Assembly (NCBI GenBank): GCA_020636005.1
Contig: JACJYR010000004.1
Span: forward strand, 1-64,000
DNA from: Lewinellaceae bacterium
Lineage (GTDB): Bacteria > Bacteroidota > Bacteroidia > Chitinophagales > Saprospiraceae
Direction: 5' to 3'
DNA length: 64,000 bases
Shown here piece after piece: positions 59,506 to 64,000 of the stretch (its first letter is position 1; every line of letters begins with the position of its first letter). The notes beneath the pieces are model-generated. The model was not told where the DNA came from. It saw only the letters and a list, made by a program, of their open reading frames with translations, and ran no database searches. The translations under genes and the position numbers were made by a program.

Positions 59506-59775
59506 CTATAATCTCAAAAACCGCTTGCCGACCTTTTCCTCTCCTACCTGAATGTCCAGCAAGTACAAACCTTTCTTCGGCAAAACAGCCGAGAGATCCA
59601 GCCACATATTCTGCTGGCCGGCTGGCCGCTCGCCTTCGAAGAGGTGGGCCACTACCTGGCCGTTCATGTCCAGCACCCGCAAGGACAGGGGTTGGGCAGC
59701 AACACTGCTTGACAAACCATTGGTTTTCAAATAATTAATTCTGAAAATAGTGGCTAAAATGCCTCCGCTGCCGCC
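59506..59775 (-). pseudogene. Stranded half of a T9SS type A sorting domain
   Basis: From the stop codon of the PKD lipoprotein (59776-59778) the same frame stays open for 89 codons to a stop at 59506. The translated C-terminal half matches the T9SS sorting domain: PLSLRVLDMNGQVVAHLFEG, ERPAGQQNMWLDLS, then KGLYLLDIQVGEEKVGKRFL. The N-terminal half of the domain (YPNP and the first strands) is missing and replaced by about 25 unrelated residues. Only a TTG (59730) could start it independently. I read this as a remnant; readthrough of the TAA is possible but unproven. Confidence 0.6.
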
Positions 59776-60978
59776 TTACGGGTAAGCCACCGCTATCACC
59801 GCCTCGCCTTCCTTGAACACGATCTTCCCGCCGGCGGTGTCCCATAAGTCGCAGGCGAAGCGAACGGTCAGTTTTTTGGTTTTCTGGCCCTTCTCGTTGA
59901 GGTCGTAGTCTTCCACTTTCAATATTTCAAAGTAGGAGCTGGGAGGCTGAACCAGGAGGCCAGAGCTGTAGAACCGGCCCTCAGCGTCTGTGTATTCAAT
60001 GGTCACCCCGGAAAACTGGAGGCTGTCGCCCGGAACGATTTCAAACCCGACAGTATGCACCGTATCGGGCCTGGATTCATAATCGAACCTGGCAATACAA
60101 ACTGCCGGCATGATGCCCGGCACGTAAAGGGTAGCCAGGCCCGCCGAAGCGGTGCAGCCGGTAGCATCTGTAAGGGTGACCGACGCCGACACCTGGCCCG
60201 AGGGGCTGAATACTTCGACGCTTTGCGAAGTGCTGCCGTCGTTCCAGCTGTAAAGGAAAGGCGGCGCTCCCACCGGGAGGGCCATAATGGTTAGGGTGGT
60301 GTCCAAATTGGTCGAGTCAACTTGCAGGGTCAGCCCGCAGTCTTGGTTGATGGGGTTGGAGGTAGCAGGGTTGACGGTACGCACGATGGAGCCAGAACAA
60401 AGCTGGTTGTTGGAAGACACGGTCAGTCCCACCTGCCGGTCCATGATGCTTGGGCCATAAGTATGTTCTACGACTGGGTCGAGTAAGGCGGTAGTGCTGC
60501 TGTCGCCAAAATCCCAGGTGTAAGCGCCGGCACCTGTGGCGAATTCGCTTTCCCCGGCATCGAAGGTCACCCGGTAGCCCACCGTATCAATGGCTACGCT
60601 CCAGATGGTGTCGCCCCCGACCAGGGAGTAGAAGCCATAGTTGCCGTCCACCCGCAGGGCATCCCCTACCCCGGAAAAAACACCTGTTGTCTGTTTTAAA
60701 TCCCGTATCCTTATCGTCAATATTTCGCCACACTGGCCTGCACAATTTTCCTGTTGAAAACGGCCCGAAAACTCATATACATCGTAATTGTCCCTTTGAA
60801 ATTCCGAGAACATATAATAATCATCAACGCCTGCTTCCCACTTTTTGGCAGTGCCGTTCACCTGCACGGCGGCAGAAAAGACGATAGGGCCATCCACAGG
60901 ATCGGGCAGGTCGATCTTTTTACAACTGGCAATAACCGTTGCGATGATCAATATCTTATAAAATAATATCCGCTTCAT
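59776..60978 (-). CDS. PKD-domain lipoprotein
   Basis: 400 residues with a type II signal: MKRILFYKILIIATVIASC, lipobox Cys19. After a 120-residue N-terminal domain (with an ENCAGQCGEIL pair of cysteines) come a PKD domain (TFDAGESEFA to EHTYG, WDFGDSST typical), a second immunoglobulin-like domain (PPFLYSWNDGSTSQSVEVFS), and a C-terminal beta domain (FEIVPGDSLQFSGVTIEYTD, KKLTVRFACDLWD). Likely surface or outer-membrane lipoprotein. The TAA stop is followed in frame by a T9SS half-domain. The ATG at 60978 is 4 bp from a family A repeat, so the repeat is its leader. Confidence 0.85.
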   Translation of the reverse strand: MKRILFYKILIIATVIASCKKIDLPDPVDGPIVFSAAVQVNGTAKKWEAGVDDYYMFSEFQRDNYDVYEFSGRFQQENCAGQCGEILTIRIRDLKQTTGVFSGVGDALRVDGNYGFYSLVGGDTIWSVAIDTVGYRVTFDAGESEFATGAGAYTWDFGDSSTTALLDPVVEHTYGPSIMDRQVGLTVSSNNQLCSGSIVRTVNPATSNPINQDCGLTLQVDSTNLDTTLTIMALPVGAPPFLYSWNDGSTSQSVEVFSPSGQVSASVTLTDATGCTASAGLATLYVPGIMPAVCIARFDYESRPDTVHTVGFEIVPGDSLQFSGVTIEYTDAEGRFYSSGLLVQPPSSYFEILKVEDYDLNEKGQKTKKLTVRFACDLWDTAGGKIVFKEGEAVIAVAYP

Positions 60979-60982
60979 TTTC

Positions 60983-61085
60983 TTATAGATAGTCACATTA
61001 AAAACTGATTGGGACAAAATTCTAAGTCACTGATTTTCAATAAAATGACTTCATTGACCAATAACTTTTAATGACGATTGTCTAA
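60983..61085 (+). repeat. Family A MITE-like element, copy 3
   Basis: About 103 bp. The left end TTATAGATAGTCACATTA is intact; the right end is slightly shorter (GACGATTGTCTAAAT). It borders the start codon of the PKD lipoprotein gene with 4 bp between. Compare 4311 and 36018. Confidence 0.82.
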
Positions 61086-61170
61086 ATCGCTGGCAAAATT
61101 GGAAGGCAGGATTTATTCTGCTTAACAACACCTCATATAAGCGGAATAAAATACGCTTTCCAAATGCCTG

Positions 61171-62556
61171 TTATTTTATTAAATAAACTGCCCTTAAATC
61201 GAGGTAAAACTTATCTGCTTCTTCGAGCAAAAAACTTCCGACAGGGGCTTCGAATCCTTTATTCAAAATACCGCCAAATGTATAGTTGGCACCCAGGCCA
61301 AACGACAGTTGCCGGTTCACCCGGTAGCGGTAGCCAAGCATGGCGGCTGCGTTGAAGCTATTGTAGCCATCTTCCACCAACCAGCCCTTTTGCTCCGCCT
61401 GAAACTCCCGGCGGATGGGTAGTTCAGAAGTCCTTTCGTATCGGCCCTTTTCGCCCCGCACGCCGATCAGATAGTCGAACGCAAAGCCCGCCTCCAGCAC
61501 ATGCCGTCCTTTCTGCCAGCCCAACTGAATGGGCAGGGAGAGATAGTGCAGGCTGGACGGGCGCAACACGAATGTGTCCGTTTCCAGCCCGAAGCGATAG
61601 TTGCGACCTATGGCCGACTTGGAGGCATCGAAACTGCCCGTGCGGTATTTATAGTGCAAGCCGGAGCCGATATACCAGTTGCCTTTCAATTTATATTGCA
61701 ACACCAAACCACCCTGGTAGCCGATGATGGTTTTTTCCCCGTTTTTAGCACCCAATTGGAACATCTGCCCGGCCATAACGCAAAAGGCCAGTGGCGATGA
61801 TTTTTTGGTTTTGCCCTTTGTTTCATTGGGGGTAAGCGCTCTTGGGAATTCCCCTTTTACGAAAACTTGCTTTAATTCAAGGAAGTCCAAATGATTGAAA
61901 AGACGTATATTTTCAGGTTCTTCTTCCGGTTCGTTTTCCGCTATTTCAATAGCTTGGTTATTTTTTTCTTCCGTCATTAATTCCTTCATATCCGTTTCAA
62001 TCATTGATGAATTTCCTTCTTTCTCCGGTTTAATTAAATTGTTTAAATAGCTATTATATGCAGGAGTTTCATCAAAAGGTTTACCATGTCCCAATTCATT
62101 GGCAATTGGCGGTTTTTTTGAAAAAGAATGTTTTATTCGAGAGCCTCCCATATTACCCGATTTTTCATTTGCCAAATTTATATTCCTATCATTTGCCATC
62201 GTTTTTTCAGCACTTATTGCAGTGGGAATATTTTCTTTTATTGCATCAGGATCATTAGCAGAGGCCGTATTTTCATTTTCCTGCACGGACAGTCCTTCCA
62301 TAGATTTCACTTCATTCCTTTCAACCAGGCTGGCAGGAACATTTTGCAGGCCATCATTTTTGGTAAAAAACCAAATGCCCGCCACCAATGCAGCCAAACC
62401 TGCTATGCCGCCAAACCACCAAAAAAACAGTCCCCTGCGGCGGCGGCGCTCCTGGCCATCCAGCAGTTTTTGTGCCCCTTCCCAATAGCTGTCCTGAAAG
62501 GCGAACTCCCGGTCGTGGAGTTTTTCCTTAAAATATTTGTCAATCTTATTGTCCAT
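61171..62556 (-). CDS. Envelope-spanning protein: cytoplasmic/anti-sigma-like end, membrane helix, beta-barrel domain
   Basis: 461 residues. The N-terminal 45 residues are charged and helical (KIDKYFKEKLHDREFAFQDS), followed by basic RRRRRG and one membrane helix (LFFWWFGGIAGLAALVAGIW, about 45-64). Then a low-complexity linker of about 180 residues rich in Asn/Glu/Lys. The final 200 residues are outer-membrane-type beta hairpins (GLVLQYKLKGNWYIGSGLHY, VLEAGFAFDYLIGVRG, LSFGLGANYTFGGIL). The sigma-factor gene lies 58 bp upstream on the same strand, so an anti-sigma or signal-transducing role is likely; no zinc-finger motif was seen. Confidence 0.8.
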   Translation of the reverse strand: MDNKIDKYFKEKLHDREFAFQDSYWEGAQKLLDGQERRRRRGLFFWWFGGIAGLAALVAGIWFFTKNDGLQNVPASLVERNEVKSMEGLSVQENENTASANDPDAIKENIPTAISAEKTMANDRNINLANEKSGNMGGSRIKHSFSKKPPIANELGHGKPFDETPAYNSYLNNLIKPEKEGNSSMIETDMKELMTEEKNNQAIEIAENEPEEEPENIRLFNHLDFLELKQVFVKGEFPRALTPNETKGKTKKSSPLAFCVMAGQMFQLGAKNGEKTIIGYQGGLVLQYKLKGNWYIGSGLHYKYRTGSFDASKSAIGRNYRFGLETDTFVLRPSSLHYLSLPIQLGWQKGRHVLEAGFAFDYLIGVRGEKGRYERTSELPIRREFQAEQKGWLVEDGYNSFNAAAMLGYRYRVNRQLSFGLGANYTFGGILNKGFEAPVGSFLLEEADKFYLDLRAVYLIK

Positions 62557-62614
62557 GACAATTTTATTAAAAACACCGGCTTCACCGCAGCACCAGCGGC
62601 GAGGCCGGTGCCAG

Positions 62615-63181
62615 TTATTTTTTCTTCACGTAGGCCGTGATACCTTCCTTTTGAAGCAACTCCCGTAACCGCTGCCGGGCGAAAGACATGTGCCACTTGG
62701 ATGTCCCCTCGCTGATGCCCAGCAGTTCGCCGATTTCCAGGTGGCCGTAGCCGTCAATGGCGAAGAGGTTGAACACCTTGCCGCTCATGGGCGGCAGCGA
62801 GCGTATCATTTCCTCCAGTTGGGCGGCGTCGAAGTCCAGGTCGGCGGTGTTGAAGTCCACCAGATCCTGATGGTTGTTGTTGTCCGTAAAATCGTGGTGT
62901 TCTATGAGTTCGTTGACCTTGCGGTTTTTCCTGAAATCGTCGATGAGTGTATTGATCATGATGCGGCGTATCCAGGCCTCGAAGGGCATATCGGGCTGGT
63001 ATTTTCCGAGGTTGTTCACGATTTTTAAAAAGCCCTCGTTCACCATAGCCACCGCCTCCTCTTCCGACTTCCGGTACCTGACGCAGACGCCCATCAGCAC
63101 GTTGAAACAGCGCTTGTAAAGCTGGAACTGTGCCCGGCGGTCGCCTTTGGCGGCGTCTTGTATCAGGAGTTGGTTGACCAT
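62615..63181 (-). CDS. ECF-type RNA polymerase sigma factor
   Basis: 188 residues. Sigma-70 region 2 is CVRYRKSEEEAVAMVNEGFL to FEAWIRRIMINTLIDDFRKN, the -10-recognition part with DDFRKN. Region 4 is LPPMSGKVFNLFAIDGYGHL and ELLGISEGTSKWHMSFARQR, the -35-binding helix-turn-helix. A small extra linker sits between (ELIEHHDFTDNNNHQDL). Likely controls envelope genes and is paired with the membrane protein encoded next to it. Start ATG 63181 (MVNQLLIQDAAKGD). The tandem repeat at 63190-63250 lies in the leader. Confidence 0.94.
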   Translation of the reverse strand: MVNQLLIQDAAKGDRRAQFQLYKRCFNVLMGVCVRYRKSEEEAVAMVNEGFLKIVNNLGKYQPDMPFEAWIRRIMINTLIDDFRKNRKVNELIEHHDFTDNNNHQDLVDFNTADLDFDAAQLEEMIRSLPPMSGKVFNLFAIDGYGHLEIGELLGISEGTSKWHMSFARQRLRELLQKEGITAYVKKK

Positions 63182-63265
63182 TTATTTGTTAAATGGCTGG
63201 CTGGTTAAATGGTTAAATGGCTGTTCAAAACAACCTTCTAACCATTTAACCATCCAGCCATTTTC
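63182..63265. repeat. GGTTAAATGGCT tandem units and opposing arm before the sigma gene
   Basis: ATGGCTGGCTGGTTAAATGG and a second unit (63192-63222), then AACCATTTAACCATCCAGCC (63239-63258) as the complement. Foldable leader between the sigma gene and the next T9SS gene. Confidence 0.65.
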
Positions 63266-64000
63266 TCATTCTATTACTAATTTCTTCACCATCACTTCCT
63301 TGCCCGTTGAAACCTGAAGGAAGTAGATGCCCGTCGGCAAATTTGACAATTCAACCTGGACGGCCTGTTTCCCGGCCATCAAATTTTCGGTTTTCGCCAA
63401 AACCGTCTGGCCGGTGAGGGAAGACAGGGCCAAGGTGGCCTCAAAGCTGCCGGCCGTTTCCAGGTAAACGTTCACCACATCCTTGGCGGGGTTGGGGAAA
63501 ACCTGGAAGCTGCCTTCGCTGATGAGATCTGCCAGCCCGTTCAGGATGCCTTCATCGGTCACGTCGAAGTTGTTGCCAGAGGAAACGGGATTGTCGGCGC
63601 TCAGCGACACCCACCTTTCGGCCTGTTCCATGCCGGTGATTTCTACCATCAGTTTATAAGTACCCAAGGGTAGGTTGCCGAAGGAATATTCCCCGTTGAC
63701 ATCGGTGAAGGTATGGTCGAGGTAATTTTCCTGTGCATCGTACAACAGGATGGAAACATTGGGCAGTGGGCCACCAGCACCCCGGTTGTCGCCGCTGCCG
63801 TGGGTGAAGCCTTCGCCATCCGTTACGGATCCGGCGATCTCGCCTTCGCCGCCACCCGTCAGGTTCTCATCTTCTATCATGATGACGTTGTACAGGGGGT
63901 AGTTGCAGTTACATGGCACATTGATGATGGTCGCCTCGTTCCAAAGTTCCACGTTGCCGTAGTAAGTCGGCACGTAGTCGTCAAAAAGTGGCGAGTTTGG
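63266..64000 (-). CDS. T9SS surface protein, 5' end outside window
   Basis: C-terminal 245 residues of a secreted protein; the frame is open to the window edge (NSPLFDDYVPTYYGNVELWN). After a short NVPCNCNYPLYN there is a Gly/Asp-rich stretch, then a CNA_B/SdrD_B-like domain (PLPNVSILLYDAQENYLDHT, VNGEYSFGNLPLGTYKL) and a T9SS type A sorting domain (SFQVFPNPAKDVVNVYLETA to VMVKKLVIE). The full protein is expected to be surface-attached or secreted. Downstream on the same strand are the sigma factor and membrane-protein genes. Confidence 0.9.
   Translation of the reverse strand, partial: PNSPLFDDYVPTYYGNVELWNEATIINVPCNCNYPLYNVIMIEDENLTGGGEGEIAGSVTDGEGFTHGSGDNRGAGGPLPNVSILLYDAQENYLDHTFTDVNGEYSFGNLPLGTYKLMVEITGMEQAERWVSLSADNPVSSGNNFDVTDEGILNGLADLISEGSFQVFPNPAKDVVNVYLETAGSFEATLALSSLTGQTVLAKTENLMAGKQAVQVELSNLPTGIYFLQVSTGKEVMVKKLVIE

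Noticed and set aside
1..64000. tRNA, rRNA or known riboswitch
   Set aside because: I looked through the intergenic intervals for cloverleaf ends, CCA-ended stems and common riboswitch cores and saw none; a covariance search would be needed to exclude small ones.

Overview
The window looks like chromosomal DNA from a Bacteroidota bacterium, most likely Saprospiria (Saprospiraceae or a Lewinella-like genus). The support is: type IX secretion (T9SS) C-terminal sorting domains; giant sensor kinases built as Reg_prop propeller, Y_Y_Y and kinase; a LytTR regulator; MacB/FtsX-type permeases of the Bacteroidota form; SPII lipoproteins; several promoters of the Bacteroidota type TTG-N19/21-TAnnTTTG; and moderate GC content with many intergenic foldback repeats. 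I found no tRNA, rRNA, CRISPR array, transposase, integrase or phage gene.

Layout. 0-7 kb: a NarL-type two-component pair, a stand-alone AraC domain and a FtsX-family permease. 7-25 kb: mostly housekeeping genes (valS, PspC, an exonuclease, apbE, a TerC protein, folK, a deoxynucleoside kinase, kptA, an MntH-UspA fusion). Among them is a TetR gene with an operator inside its own promoter and a second copy of the operator before an alpha/beta hydrolase gene. 25-30 kb: a globin and a LytTR/propeller-kinase pair. 30-43 kb: accessory and lineage-specific genes. These include a bacterial GRAS-domain protein and a HisC-like aminotransferase that share a duplicated promoter leader, an internally deleted AAA ATPase, a UPF0175/DUF3368 toxin-antitoxin pair, a row of small membrane proteins, and a B12-type radical SAM protein with an unusual cysteine spacing. 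43-48 kb: a 1627-residue T9SS surface protein with seven 54-residue repeats. 48-53 kb: a TPR-like protein, an AbiEii remnant, a methyltransferase and a cysteine desulfurase. 53-58 kb: a visibly AT-richer island with an AraC regulator and five small exported orphan proteins. 58-64 kb: a FabH-like synthase, a PKD lipoprotein followed in frame by a stranded T9SS half-domain, an ECF sigma factor with a membrane/beta-barrel partner, and a T9SS protein cut by the window end.

Non-coding structure is the other main theme. I count at least three interspersed families present in two or three copies. Family A is 105 bp, folds end to end, and in two of three copies lies within about 13 bp of a start codon. 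Family B is a hairpin followed by T/A-rich sequence. Family C is about 150 bp with inverted ends, and one copy has a perfect 70-nt palindrome. There are many single foldbacks as well; two of them supply the 3' end or stop codon of a protein-coding gene.

The best candidate for an undescribed system is the GRAS protein plus aminotransferase pair (31.6-34.5 kb) with its duplicated leader. This is proposed as a co-regulated small-molecule pathway; its substrate cannot be read from the sequence.
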